NCBI RefSeq assembly: GCF_000005505.3
Contig: NC_016132.3
Location: 31,386,914 to 31,450,913 of the forward strand
Reading direction: 5' to 3'
Length of the DNA stretch: 64,000 nucleotides
Origin: Brachypodium distachyon
Taxonomy: Eukaryota; Streptophyta; Magnoliopsida; Poales; Poaceae
Part shown: positions 36,701 through 49,288 of the stretch, in pieces
Position numbering within the stretch: the first letter of the stretch is position 1
Layout: the number at the start of each line of letters is the position of its first letter
The notes under the pieces: model-generated
Told to the model about the DNA's origin: nothing
Databases searched by the model: none
What the model saw: only the letters and a program-made list of their open reading frames with translations
Program-made: the position numbers and the translations under genes

Positions 36701-37040
36701 AGTATCTAAACTCGAAACCGTATACATTTGGTCAAAACTGGATACTTTTGTTCTCTTTTTAGGATTTGAACAGTTTCTACTTCACAGGAGCGGGTTTTCT
36801 TAGATTTCTTTCATGATAGATGCAACGATTGCGTCGGATCCTCCCAGCGAAATGGTCTCTGAACTCAAAATTATATACATTTGGTCTTTTAATTGTGCAA
36901 TGTGACTTTCGTCGACGTGGAAAAGTCTGGAGGGAGCAGCACATGGTGTCAAAACCATTCAAATCTGGGAGAGGAACTAAAATTATCTGGTTTTGCTAAC
37001 TGAGGAACCTAATGTATACGATTTCAAGTTGAGAGACCAT
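36701..37040. mobile_element. Possible inverted-repeat element
   Basis: Left text ATCTAAACTCGAAACCGTATACATTTGG corresponds to the complement of the right text (CTCTCAACTTGAAATCGTATACATTAGG). A third related copy in direct orientation lies near 36850. No clear target duplication. Confidence 0.45.
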
Positions 37041-37044
37041 TTCT

Positions 37045-38860
37045 AAATTTTTTTATCAATTGAGTAGGAACAAAAATATACTTTTATCTAACTAATACTA
37101 AAGCCCTATAGGATTACGTTACATTCTTGAGTAAGATATACCAATAAGTTAAGATGAAATTGGGAGGTTTCTTTTGATATCCGTGTATTCTTTTAATTCA
37201 TAAAGGACAGATTTTTTGTACTTGATGGACAATTTTTTGTGTGTGTTTGATGGATTTTTTTTTTTTGAGGGATACTTGATGGATAGTTGGCAGCAGTCAA
37301 AAAACAAAACTACGCCCGCGAGCCAGCCAGCCAACACAAAAGGAGCTCGTTTGGAAAAGGCCCGGTTTTTTTTTTTTTTGAGAGGAGGCCCAGCTTAACG
37401 TGTGTCAGGTTCCAAGTTTCAACCCCACTCCCCGGCCTCCCTTTCCAGCCCGGCTCAAAAGGAAGCCCATTGTGCTCTTTGGGCGGCAAAACATAGAGTC
37501 CATAAACACACAGAGGGGGAAAATGTGCGCAGAGCAGTCTCCTGTTTTTGCGAGAAAAAATTTCCTTTGGCCTCGACAAAAATGGTGTACATGATTTCAA
37601 AAATAGACTGGCGAAGGCCCAAAAAATATCCGAGAATGTTGCACCCATTCATTTTTCAGGTTTTTTGGGTCAATTTACAGAGACGTGAAATATGATAGTT
37701 ATATTCGCACAAAGCCACTCATAGTTTCAACAATAACTATAATTGAGGCAGAGCAGCTTGAGGTACTCAACCTAAGGGATCAGGTTTCATATGGCAGCAA
37801 AAACATCTTTTCAAACGAGCACGAGTTCACAAAAATTCCATTTCATCTTAAATCCTCAAATCACATCTCAATGATACCCGTTAAACCAGATCAGTGTGCA
37901 GAAACTACTCTAATGATACCTCGAAAAACTGGTAGAAGGCACGCGATGTTGTTCTCGTCAATCTACAAGGGAAAAATGATTTGACTTAGATAACAACAGG
38001 AACATATATACAATACAATCTTAGCTGTTCAAATTGTACTGCCAGACGAGGGAGGGATAACAATGACAGTCCACACGTATATCTCAAAATCATAACCAAA
38101 TATTTTAGGATGATGCCTGATATTGCTTGGAGTATAAAATGTTTTTCAAGGTAAGTATGACAAAATCGGCAGACAAGCGCATTGTATGCAAATTTATCTA
38201 GGTGATCAAAATTCTTCGACAGATATTTAGGAGAGATTCACAAATATACTTTATCAAAAGATAAAATTCTAGATAACAATATGGGACGCCTTTTTGGTAC
38301 AACGGGAGTAATTACCCCCTAAACATCTACCATTAATTGGTTGGTTCTCCACGCCAATAAGCTGATCGGGTTAGTGGGTTCCGCTAGAATCCAATAGGCA
38401 TCAGCTAATATATTTTATTAATTAAATCTTCTAGATAATTACGTAGTACAACAACCTCCTTGCTTCTTGGCCGGATGGAACAACCTGGTTTCCTCGATGG
38501 CCTGCTATATATCACCGCGTCATGTGAAGGGTGAGCGGGTGGGTGGTTTGGCAGACCATTTTGTTCTCACCGACGATGGTAGTATGTGATGCCCTTATGG
38601 TAACAGATCATATTTGCATGTTCTTAATCTATGGTAAGTAGTATTCTTGCTACAGTATATACTGCTTCTTTTTAGTGGTACTACGCCTCGAACTATTGAC
38701 TGAGTTCGTGTGGTAAACTAGCAATACATGGAGCTCTCTGTTGATGACGTTCATTGTTTCTCAGATTGCAACGTTTGATCCAAACAAGAGAATATACTCC
38801 GGCATTGAAGAAGATGAGCGTGATCTACTCGCAAGACAAGAGACTAGGCATGTATGGAGC
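37045..38860. other. Intergenic, no gene seen
   Basis: Frames at 37310-37700 overlap on both strands and carry homopolymer runs, with no domain. Nothing else is recognised. Confidence 0.4.
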
Positions 38861-38861
38861 A

Positions 38862-39077
38862 TATAGAATGTAGAATGAAGTATGTAGAATATAATATATA
38901 GAATGAAGTATGGAGTACGTAGAATATAGTATATCGAATGGAGTATGTAGAATAAAGTGTATAGAATGGAGCATATAGAATGTAGTATATAGTATACAGA
39001 AGGTAGTATGTAGTATATACGTACCCAAGTAGACAAGTAGTATATAGAAGGTAGTATATAGTATGCAAAATGTTGTA
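38862..39077. repeat. AT-rich minisatellite (TAGAATG/TAGTATA units)
   Basis: Variants of TATAGAATG(T/A)AGTATGTAGAATA follow each other for about 215 bp with drifting unit length. The minus-strand Tyr/Ile/Leu-rich frames here are products of the repeat. Confidence 0.8.
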
Positions 39078-39079
39078 TA

Positions 39080-42000
39080 TTTAAAAGAGAAGTATGTACG
39101 TAATATATCAATACAAAATAACGTACGCAGTGTATACATCACAACTAATTAAAGAGATTGCAAAATAGTTGGCTCTGCGTAGCCATGCATGCACTGGCAC
39201 ACTAGATGGCTAGCCTCGCATAGATATGATGTTGCACCCTTGTAGAAAAAAATCTAGTACATTGCAGACGCGGCATCTCACGCCATGAAGTACGCCACGG
39301 CCAGCCGCGTCGTCGGCCAGATCGATCAGGGCATCAGGCAACATGGGATCGATATGTGCAGTCGACGACGCGCACAAACATAGAGCTGCCCGACTTGTGG
39401 TTGCCGGACATCGCCGTCGACGTCGGTGGCGTGGTGTCTCAAAGACGGATGTCGCGGCAGCGCTGCATCCTGGCCATGTACTGGAGTGTCCGTTTGATGC
39501 AGACTGCCGAATGATCAAAAGATTGAAGATACATCTGCGATAGAAGTTAATATAATAGTCAGATTGAAGATCATCGATGCATGTTGACGTAAGTAAACGG
39601 ATGAAAAGAACACAATACCCCTGAATCCCATTGTTCTTCCGGTGGTGAGCGCCTAGGCCAGGTGCCGCCGGTGTAGTTTCAGATCGAGGAGAAAATAAGG
39701 AGAGAGAGAGAGGGGGGAAAAAGAGAGAATTAGTTGGGCATAAGCACGTTGGCTGGAGCCCTAAAAATCAGGATCTAAATTAGCAACGGATTAGGCAATA
39801 GAAAAATTATTATTTTTGGTAATGAATAGAACTAATATTATGTGCACCCGCAACCCGTTAAAACCAGAGGTAACTACATCCGGAAGTATCTTGTAATTTC
39901 CCTATTTGACATATTCTGCACCCTGCCCGAATCCCCCGCGCGTCTGACCCAGCCACGTGCTTCCACTCAGCCCCACCCAGATTTTCTGCGTGCGACGTAA
40001 GAAAGTTACGCTAGGCTACATGCATTGTTTTGAGCACTCGCAGGCGGTTTCTCCGCATGCAACGTAGATAATACGTAGATAATTACGTTGGGAGTACCGG
40101 CATCATAATTTGCAACCTCCGTCCGCGCACGTGCAGTTTTCATTGCATTATACATAAAGAAAGTTACGTTCGGGCTTCTTGCAACATAATTTGCACCGAG
40201 TGGCCTGCTAAATTATTTTGTATGTGCTGTACAAATATTATGCATGTGGAAATTTAGGCCGTTGTCAGAAGTCGTAAGATTATGTTGCATGTTATACCTA
40301 TTAATTCCTCTTTGTAGCTGAGCTGACTGCACGTGGATTCCTACATTGAACTAGAATGATCTGACGACAAAATCGCTAATTATACTAGTCAGTCAGCTAG
40401 TACACCCTTTAATTACGGTGAACGATCGAGTGCTTCATAAGGAAAAGTAAAAGTTCTTGACAGCAACATGAAACAGGAAATATTCTTCACATAAGAAAGA
40501 CCAAAATATACTTTTGGTACAAAGAAATATGCCGGCAACACAATATAATTGTGGGAAAACCGGAAAATACAAATATACGCCCTCAATAATGCCACATAAG
40601 AATTGCACAACTTGTTTGATCTCATAATTCCTGTGTCGTCCAACAGAGACACTTGGAGACACTTGAGCTGTCGTTTTGATACTAACCATAATTTTGGTAG
40701 CATCTATATCACCTATGGACTTCAAAGAAACCATGATTTTCGTAGCATCTAGAACACATCCACTCAAGAAACACGTTAATCATGGCGTGACCTTGCAGAT
40801 GAAAATAACAACTTATATTAATTTCTGAACAAAGCAATTATATACCTTTTGCTTCGCATGCAAAAACGAGAAGTATATTTGTAACGAAAAAAGAGTATAG
40901 GGTCGGTAGATAGGTTTCTAGTATGTTGCACAGTTAGATATATGAGCAGCAAAATGGCATGGTGATGATACCATTGGTGATCTAATTTATACCTGAAAAC
41001 ATATAACATAGTTTTTGTGCAATCATGAGAGTCGGTTTAAAATGCATTCTTTATGAATCAAACAGTTTACGAGTAAAACAGTGCGTTAGGGAAGCAAACA
41101 AATTACAGGGGAATAAGTTCTGAATCGCCTCTCATCTGGCTATAAAGTGTTACTCCTATATTAGAATCTTTTGTATCTAGTTTCTTCAAAGTTTTGACAG
41201 TCAAGGATATGAGAGGGCAGAAATGCCCTGAAATGAGATTACTCTTATGTAATAAATCAGCATAAGCAACTTGTATATCCATAGGAGCACCTACCGGTAG
41301 CATAAAATTTTGGTGAAAGTATACCCATGATTCCCATCAACTCTCTCCACTCTAAAAATTGATCAGATCAACTAGCATTGCAACTTCCGGCTAGATATAT
41401 ATAAAAAAGTTGAAACTAGAGACCATAAACTTTAACCTGAGACTTGTCCCAAACTGAAGTCTGTACCAATTACAAATCAAACCCGATAGCGAGAGAAAAA
41501 AAGTCAATCATCAAGCAGAACATGAATCAAAAGAACAAAAATCTAAATGCCCATTGCAAGACTTTCAAACCAATTACAAAGTTAAGAAGAACAATTGTGA
41601 TGATATGATCATGCCAACTCTAGTAAGCAACTTTTTCATAAGCTCAAACAGTGGCATCAAATTAAATACTTCCGCAGATAACAAAATCATGTACTATTGG
41701 TCGGTGTTTCAAGCTCAGAGAAGGAAATAAAGAACAAACCTGCAGTATACAAAAAAAAAACACTCTCACAGGGCATTACATCGAACAGGTGCAAGTCAAA
41801 TTGATCAAATATGATATTTTCTCATGGCTGATAGAATTAACTACGCCATTTGTGATAGCGACAACAAATTTAATCGCAAGACATGGCAAAACACTGCTAT
41901 ATAACCCTTGGAGGTTTAATCAGCCAAGCAACCTGGCCTATGCAAATATTATAGAGCTGAGCTATGTTCAACATTAAAAAGGATGCTATCATAGAGACTT

Positions 42001-42180
42001 TTTTACAAGCATATCTTGCAATTCAGTTTAAACTGGAAAAGCTTTTCTATCTCTCTGCTTAACTAATTCTAATCTAGAGCTACAAGCTTACAAGATCTAG
42101 GCTAAAAGGCAAAATGAATGGACAAAATGAGTGGAATTATAATGAGTTCTAAATTTTAAATGATGAACAAAAGAGCAAAA
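39080..42180. other. Intergenic, no gene seen
   Basis: About 3.1 kb without a supportable gene. A short GC-rich patch at 39260-39520 has open frames on both strands and no recognised domain. Confidence 0.4.
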
Positions 42181-42189
42181 TTGTATACC

Positions 42190-42484
42190 ATCTGAGCCAT
42201 TGGTGCTGCACTGTCACACCCATCCAGCTCGGTGAGAAGCTCCAGCAATGGTGGCTGGTGGCCGTTTTGGTCACGGTCAGCCTGGAAGACCCCATACACC
42301 ATCCTCAGCCCCTTGACAAAGTGCCAATGCATGATTGTGGAGCTTCGATAAAGGCCATGCCAGGCCCAGGTTGACCTCGGTGAGCATGGCCTTGCCAGTG
42401 CTGACCAGGCCTTGCTTCAGAGAACATCTATAGTTGTTGGCGGCATGCAGCCTCAAGGACCTTAATTATGCTCATGGCACCTGC
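42190..42484 (-). pseudogene. Coding-like fragment of unknown family
   Basis: This patch is richer in GC than its AT-rich surroundings and reads like decayed coding sequence on the minus strand. One frame holds SIIKVLEAACRQQL then a stop; a second holds STGKAMLTEVNLGLA; a third holds MHWHFVKGLRMVYGVFQADR and LLELLTELDG. The successive frames read smoothly into one another, as expected for a frameshifted exon. I do not recognise the family. Confidence 0.35.
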
Positions 42485-42489
42485 CTAAT

Positions 42490-43600
42490 TAAGCCGGCCT
42501 AATGAGCAGTGAGCAATATTCATTAATCCTGAAATCATTGCAGTGAACATGAATTAATTAAGGGAAACAGAGACCCTAAACAATAGAATGCAATTGACTA
42601 TTCTTGTTGCAAAAACACCTGATTGAACCTACAATTTTGAATTCATAACAGACCAAAGAAGTAAATAAACTGAGCAAAATTTGGAACATAAGCATTCACC
42701 AAGTAGAAATAATCAAACTCCAAACTAATAACGTGCCCTCCTGATCATGTTCTGCTAAGCCAATTTCGTACGGCGAATAGTACTGAATAAACTGAATTGA
42801 TAGGAGCTTGCTGTACTCAGATAATTGGATCTTACATTATGGGGATTTAGCCTGATGTTACATTACATGAAGTATGCTGACCTTACTCGCCGGCAGGCCT
42901 GCAGTCAGGAAAATAATCTATACTGGGCAAAAGATCAATGTATTTATGATATAGCTTGGCATGTTTAGAACTCCATAAACATGTTAAATTCATAAATCAT
43001 CAATGATCATTTCCCATACATAAATTTCACTTTCTATTAGAGAGTGTTGTTGACACTTGCACAGTTCCACAACAGCAAAAAACGAAGTTTAATTTCAATT
43101 TCAATATATTAATAAGGCCAATTACCTGTTTCTACACTAGCAACTGGGTTATCTTAGGAAGGTTCAAGTGAAGTGATCAACTTATCATAACCATTTAAAA
43201 GTGCAGGTTAGGTGGCACAAGGATGTAAGCAAGAAAACTAAAATGCTTGCTGGTGGCTCAAAAAGGAAATGTCAACTACAGCATCTGAAATTTTTGTTTG
43301 AGATAACAAAACCCAGGCCTCTTCAACCATATAAATTGCCGATTTGGTTTCATTCCTTTGGTATCAGTACACTAGAAGAAATCAGTTCAGCAATCCCGGT
43401 ATCAAATACTTCTCATTGTCGTTGTAGAAACAATCAAGAATAAACTGACAAATAACTAAATTTCAAGTGACATATGACAATGCTTTGGCCCATGAAACAG
43501 AACAGTTCAGGCACAAATCCTTGCAAAATTGGGTAGCACCAGTGGAGCAAATTTCGTTTCAGATAGTTATTCTTGTGACGGACAGCACAAATGGTGGAGC
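42490..43600. other. Intergenic, no gene seen
   Basis: AT-rich text with one short plus frame at 43201-43443 that has no known domain. Confidence 0.4.
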
Positions 43601-43769
43601 CTAATTTTCCTAACCTTGCCGAAGCGAGAGCGACGAAGAGAACCTGCTCGCCAGTGAGAAGGCAGGATTGGGCAGGAAAATTGAGCGGGGGAAAGGAATG
43701 GCCTGAAAAGCATGAAAAAAATGACAAGTTTATCACGTTGCAATAGCACTAAGCTAATCTACTACTACC

Positions 43770-44350
43770 ACATTACGGACCATGTCGATCAAGGACGCTG
43801 ATTGATTCCATGATTTCGCGAGTTGCCTGCATGAAGCTGAAACATGTCGCCGTGTTGGAGGGCTGGTCCGACGCGTCCGTGTCGCCGATCGCTGCATCGT
43901 CGCCGTGTCCACACAACTCTGTGCCGTCGGCCGTCTGCTCCATGCGGTGGTCGTGTGCTTCCGTCCCGCTGGCCACCACGCCCAAGGCGTGGCCCCGCGC
44001 TACCATGCCATAGGCCGCCAGCTCGATGTCATCGCAGCATGATTCTGTCCCGCCGGCCGCCGCGCCATGTCCCCACACTACCACATCGGGCGCTCGATTC
44101 TAACCACGTTTGAGGCTCCAGACGCCCGACGACCGCCGTGGCCGACCGTGTCCGAGGCACCGGCCGCCGCCCATCCGCCGCCGCCGGCTTGGGTCGAGCC
44201 AGACCACCTCGTAGCTAGCCGCCGCTACGCGTGTGTTGTAACGCGCCTCAATTCGGCTGCAGTCGGTCGCCGCCGGCCGCACCGATTCTACCCCAACCGC
44301 ATGCACACACGATTTGGGGGAGGTGAGAGGGTAGGTGGGCTCTGGGAAAG
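43770..44350. other. GC-rich block without a supported gene
   Basis: Open frames occur on both strands across the same bases, with Pro/Arg/Ala-rich translations and no domain. It directly precedes the TGAACTTC-motif repeat block and may be part of the same unidentified element. Confidence 0.3.
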
Positions 44351-44459
44351 GTGGGGTTAGCTCGACGGGAGGAACGGCGGTCGTAAAAGAACAAGAAAAT
44401 TTACGTCATGCAGAATAACTATTCTGCACCTGGGTATATAATAGAGTTTTAACTAAACA

Positions 44460-45745
44460 GGGAACGATCTGAACTTCCTCGCCTGCACGACTGAACTTCC
44501 CTCGCTGCGGATGTGAACTTCCCCTCCCTGCGTTATACTCTGCACGCGCACGCAGTACGGGTGGTTCGTGCGGACGGTAATTTGAAATCTGCTTTTAAAC
44601 CGTACAGAATTAGTAAAAACGTTATAAACGAAAAAGATGTGCCTGGTTCATAGCTTTCCAACGCCATATTACTTGCATCATTCCGACAAGCGGTTCAAAA
44701 ACAATCGTAAAAATACCGTCCGTCCTTTTTAGATTGATCTGATTTCGGTATTTTTGAAATTAATCTTAAACCTTGAGGACTTTGGAAAAATATTACATAT
44801 GAAATAGCTGCGGATTTTCAGTGGTTTTCCAACGGTATATCGTTTGCGCAAATCCGAAAAAGTTTTGAGACACGCGAAGAAAAAATCAGTACATCCTACG
44901 CAGCAACACGGCGTGCATGTTCTGAACTTCCATCAATACACGAGTGAACTTCCATTTTATAGACTGTGAACTTCATGATGGTCTCTGAACCTCCGTCGGC
45001 TGTAATATTTTGCCCGCGCCGAAGAGGAGGTGTCCGGGCGTGAATGTACTGAACTTCCCTATATACAAGAGTGAACTTCTTATTTTATAGACCGTGAAGT
45101 TCCCTGGTACAAGATTTTTGGCGAGGAAGTTTTGCCAATCCATATTAACAAGTCTACTACACCCCCGTTTTGCAGCGTGCCAGCTAGTGAGCTTCCCAAA
45201 TAAAACTTGCAAACTCCCATGAAACTAACTAGTGAACTTCTCAGTATAAACAAACGAAACTTCCATGAAAGGGCATCTAAACTTCTCAGTCTAAACAAGT
45301 GAACTCTCATGAAAACTAGCTAGTGAACTTCTCATTCTGTACAAGAGAACTCGCATGAAAGGGCATATGAACTTTTGTACAAGTATGCTCTCATGAAAAT
45401 TAGCTAGTGAACTTCTCAATCTGCATACGTGAACTTGCCTAAAAGCACATGTGAACTTCGCAACGTACCACGAACTGTGGTCTACGGGCACGAACGTTCT
45501 GAACTTCCATCGACCACATGAGTGAACTTCCGCTTTATAAACTGTGAACTTCCTGACAGTCTCTGAAGCTCCGCCGACTATAATTTTGCCCGCATTAGAG
45601 AACAAAAGAGGCCTACGGGCATGAACGTTCTGAACTTCCATCGATACACGAGTGAACTTCCGTTTTATAGACTGTGATCTTCCTGGCAATCTATAAACCT
45701 CCGCCGCTTATATCTTCCTCGTTTATACCCTGTGAACTTCCTGAC
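44460..45745. repeat. Array of TGAACTTC motifs
   Basis: The octamer TGAACTTC occurs about 18 times on the plus strand in about 1.3 kb, mostly as GTGAACTTC or CTGAACTTCC at irregular 20-50 bp spacing, with many one-base variants. Larger sub-repeats are visible, such as GTTCTGAACTTCCATCGA...CGAGTGAACTTCC at 44916, 45490 and 45628. No frame is coding. It may be a non-coding part of a large DNA transposon, but no ends were found. Confidence 0.75.
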
Positions 45746-46065
45746 GGTTTCGAACAGCAGACAGTAATTCGAAATCTGCTCTTAAACCGTAAGGAATTAG
45801 CAAAAACTTTATACACGAAAAAGTTGCGCCTAGTTCATAGCTTTCCAACGCCGTATCATTTGCATCATTCCGACAAGTGCTTCAAAATATATCGAAGTGT
45901 TTTTTGTTTGGTCGTAATCCGGCGGACGGTAATTTGCAAACTGCTCTTAAACCGTTAAGAATTAGCAAAAACATTATAAACAAAAAAGTTGCGCCTGGTT
46001 CATAGCTTTCCAACGTCGTATAATTTGCATCATTCCGACAAGCGGTTCAAAATATATCGTAGAAC
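44572..46065 (+). repeat. Three copies of a 140-bp dispersed repeat
   Basis: Copies at about 44572-44710, 45757-45897 and 45922-46065 share TAATTTGAAATCTGCT, TTAAACCGT, AATTAG(C/T)AAAAAC, GTTCATAGCTTTCCAACG and CATCATTCCGACAAGCGGTT in the same order. A weaker partial copy lies near 44810-44870. The second and third are almost adjacent. Confidence 0.8.
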
Positions 46066-46077
46066 TATTGATTGCCT

Positions 46078-46390
46078 CCGCCGCCGCTCGCTCGCCCGCG
46101 CCGGAGAAGAAGGTCCACTCCCCCGCGAAGGGAGTTAGGTCGCCGGTTCCGTCGCGGGCTCTCTCACGTCGGCCTCCAGCGCCGCTCGCTCGCCCGTGCC
46201 GGGGGAAGAAGGTGGTAGCCGAGGGGGCGCGTCGGGAGGAGGTGGCGTGGGCGGCCGCTGCGGGCTCCCTCGCGTCGGCCTCCGCCGCTGCTTGCTCGCC
46301 CGCGCCGGGGGAAGAAGGTGGTAGCCGGGGGGCGCGTCGGGAGGAGGGTGCCGCAGGTGGCCGCCGCCGCTCGCTCGCCCGCGTCAGTGG
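46078..46390. repeat. 106-bp GC-rich tandem repeat
   Basis: CGGGCTC(T/C)CTC(A/G)CGTCGGCCTCC begins at 46155 and 46261, a period of about 106 bp, with partial copies before and after. Shared landmarks are GCCGGGGGAAGAAGGTGGTA and GGCGCGTCGGGAGGAGG. The open frames here are products of the repeat. Confidence 0.8.
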
Positions 46391-46472
46391 TAGGAGGTGG
46401 TAGTTGGGAATAGTTCATGTTTAAGGTAAACAGGAACTCTTAGGGTAGGTTCCTGTTTATAAAGGCACCAAC

Positions 46473-46491
46473 ATAGAGAGAGAGAGAGAGA
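46473..46491. repeat. (GA)n microsatellite
   Basis: A short AG repeat lies between the 106-bp repeat and the Helitron. Confidence 0.85.
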
Positions 46492-46954
46492 TTGACTATG
46501 TGAAGCAAATCTGTGGCACTATCTCTACTACTTATAAAGGCACCAACATGTTCATTTCAACGCCCACCCCACTAAACGAACACAGAGTATTAATAGCCCC
46601 ACAATCAGAGTCACTAAACACGGATTACTTGCTAACCGTGTGCACTTAGTGATTAGCTACTGATGCTGAAATTTCACCCCGCAGGAGAATCTTTCAGTCC
46701 TGTTTTCATCCCGAAACGTTTTCTTATCTTTTTTCTTCTACTCACCCCGCCAGCCTCGGATGCCGCCTCCTCCTTCCTTTCCTCTTCGGGCGCCGCTGCC
46801 TCATCCCCCCCGCGGCCCGGCCTCTGCCCTCCCTCTCGCTAGCCGTCGCCGCCGATCTCCACCCGCGAGCCGCGGCCGCCGATCCCCCCCCCCCCCCAAT
46901 GCGACTAGGAACCGCCGCCGCCAAACGCCGCGAGGTCCTAGGCCTTGACGCCGT

Positions 46955-47935
46955 CTTCACTCCGGCCCGGCCCCCTGCGCGGCCGAGCGCAACGTCATCG
47001 TCTTCCACTCCTACATGGCCCTCGGATCCTACCAGGTAGGGAATTAATGGACACTCCGCCCCCTCGCCCAGCTTTGCGGCGTTTGGCTGGCTCTGATCGG
47101 TGGCTCCTGTGCAGTTGGTGATCAGCGAGATCGACTCGTCGGCGGCGACGTCACTGCAGACCGTGAAGCTTCTCGTGCTGTACCTCTCCGGTGACAAGGT
47201 CAGTGCGCTGGATCTGATTTATGCCATATGATATGTTCCTGATTGTGGGGCATGGGTCTGGATCTGGATGTTGAGGTGTGGTTTGCTGTGATCGAAGGTT
47301 TAGATCTGTCGTCGTTTCCGTCAGTGATCTGATCCACGGTTAGATCCACTGCAACATTTGAACTGCCATAGGCCCAGAACTGACAGAGATTGTCCATACT
47401 TGATAGTTAATGCCATTTCAATAGAATTTGTACATGCTAACATTGATAATTCTGTAGTACTTGCTTGCTCAACACTATAAGGCACAACTTCTTGTTTTCC
47501 CCAAATCAGAAGCACAAGTTGTAATTCCACGAAGATGCCAAGGTTCCCTTACAATAAGATGATCATAATACTTGTAATGTAATAAATGTATTCAAATATT
47601 TGAAGAACAGTCTGCTTATTTGGTGCATGCTGTATTAAAAGTGTATTGCCGTAGCTAAACCTTAAAAGATGAGTGGTAGTTTCTGTTTTAGCCCTATCAG
47701 CTTCTGCCCTTCTCTCAAATTTCTCGAGATACACTGTAATTCTTATACATTATAACTGCGCGTAATTTTGAAGGAGGGTGCAATCTCCAGTCTCAAGGAA
47801 TGGCTGAGCGATTCAGCTATAGGAAGCAATTCTGTTCTGCGATTGATTGCTGGAATCTATTTATGCATGAGCAAGATTACAATGAGGCTCTCAAGCACGC
47901 ACACACTGGAGGAACTCTGGACCTGTTAGTTTCTT
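46955..47935 (+). pseudogene. Coatomer epsilon subunit (epsilon-COP) gene fragment
   Basis: Three successive exons are recognisable with introns retained. The first ends at 47035 (from 46982: AERNVIVFHSYMALGSYQ), followed by GTAGGG. The second is 47115-47198 (LVISEIDSSAATSLQTVKLL...LSGDK). The third starts at 47774 (GAISSLKEWLSDSAIGSNSV) and runs to about 47934. Epsilon-COP is a cytosolic TPR-like subunit of the COPI vesicle coat; this covers roughly its first 120 of about 290 residues. Defects: the frame is broken between EVLGLDA at about 46933 and AERNV, and again near 47857, where the frame switches to MHEQDYNEALKHAHTGGTL. The N-terminus is not recognisable and all later exons are missing. 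Retained introns rule out a processed copy; the location inside Helitron ends suggests capture. Confidence 0.85.
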
Positions 47936-49288
47936 TTTATCCTATGCCCTTAAATTGTGTGATTTTCTCTGCATTATTAATTTCTTTGGTACTGTAGTTG
48001 AAAACTCTTTTACATCTTATATTCCAGCCTTCCTCGTAGTTCCATTCCCGGAAGTATTTGATGTGTATAATGTTTTAAATGTGACATTCTTAGAGTTCCA
48101 TGGAAGACACAGTTATTTCCTTGTATATTAAATTTGCTTCTTCCAAGATTCATATATCATTATTTTTACGATGCACTGCAATCGGCAATCTGGCTCATAT
48201 TGACATATGCTCATAAAGTAATTTAGGATTTACCGTGATTGGCAATCTGGCACATACTGGCATACACTCATATCATAAAGTATCGTTTCATAAATTTGGA
48301 TTTTGAGTTTGGCATTGAATGTCCATCCAGCCTGATTCCACCTAAACGTCAAAGCGACACAAGGTGTAGCTGTTTGGGCATAATAACAATTTTCATCGCC
48401 GAGGCTCAAAATCTGGATTTCAGTGTTTCTGATTAATTTATCAAGCCTTGTCTAATTGAGTTGTCTGAGTTTAGAGTTCAGTTTGTATGGTTGAAATTTG
48501 TTTCCTTACTGGCTATGGTAGCAGAATTTTGGAGTTCGTTTGCTCAGGATATAGGAAAAAAACAATTGAGTGTATTTTTGAAATATCCGAGTAGGTTTCA
48601 GGACTAACAGACAAACTATATGCTATCTATGGAACCTCCTGCCTTTTGTTTTTTTCAGAATTCTATATATAAACCTTCTCTTTTGTGTTCGAACAATATA
48701 TAATCTCTCATTCTTCTCCAAGAGACATCATGCCATTTTCTATATCTTTCAAAAAAAATTATATCATTCTCCAGGAATTAACCTTGGTTTCCAACCTGAT
48801 AGACGTGGTTTTGGAGTTGCAATGCCATCTGATTTGCATTATGTCTGTAATAATAATATTAGTACATGCAATAATTTGTGCGTTGTTATTTGATTTGCAG
48901 ATTGCCATTTTGAATTCCTTGGATGCCAAGAGTTAGAAATCCAGAGTTGGTAGACAGTGAAATATGATCCATGATGCGCGAAGGAGAAGCAGGTACTCTA
49001 ATCAATCAATGAAAGTATCATTATGCTGAAATGACAGTGGCAGCTGTCAATGACCTGATGCCCCATAAGAGCAGCATGTGTCTTTGCTTAGGACCAATGG
49101 AACAATAACTAAGTTGTTCTTTCTAAATAAATTTAAGGGATAAGTCGATGTCTTGATTTTGACAAAGTTTCAGTGGACACTTTATAATGTTTACCAAAGT
49201 ATTTTTCTGCCTTGCAGCAGGTTCAGGTTGCTGTTGTCATTGGTTCCATTTATTGGTTTGTAGTTTATTACTTATATATGCACTGCAG

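Noticed and set aside
43773..44360. Open frames on both strands in the GC-rich block
   Set aside because: Low-complexity Pro/Arg/Ala-rich translations without homology visible to me; composition explains the frames.
46456..46474. Second TTATAAAGGCACCAACAT next to the Helitron 5' end
   Set aside because: It repeats the bases inside the Helitron start, but lacks the TCTCTACTA prefix, so I did not call another Helitron end.
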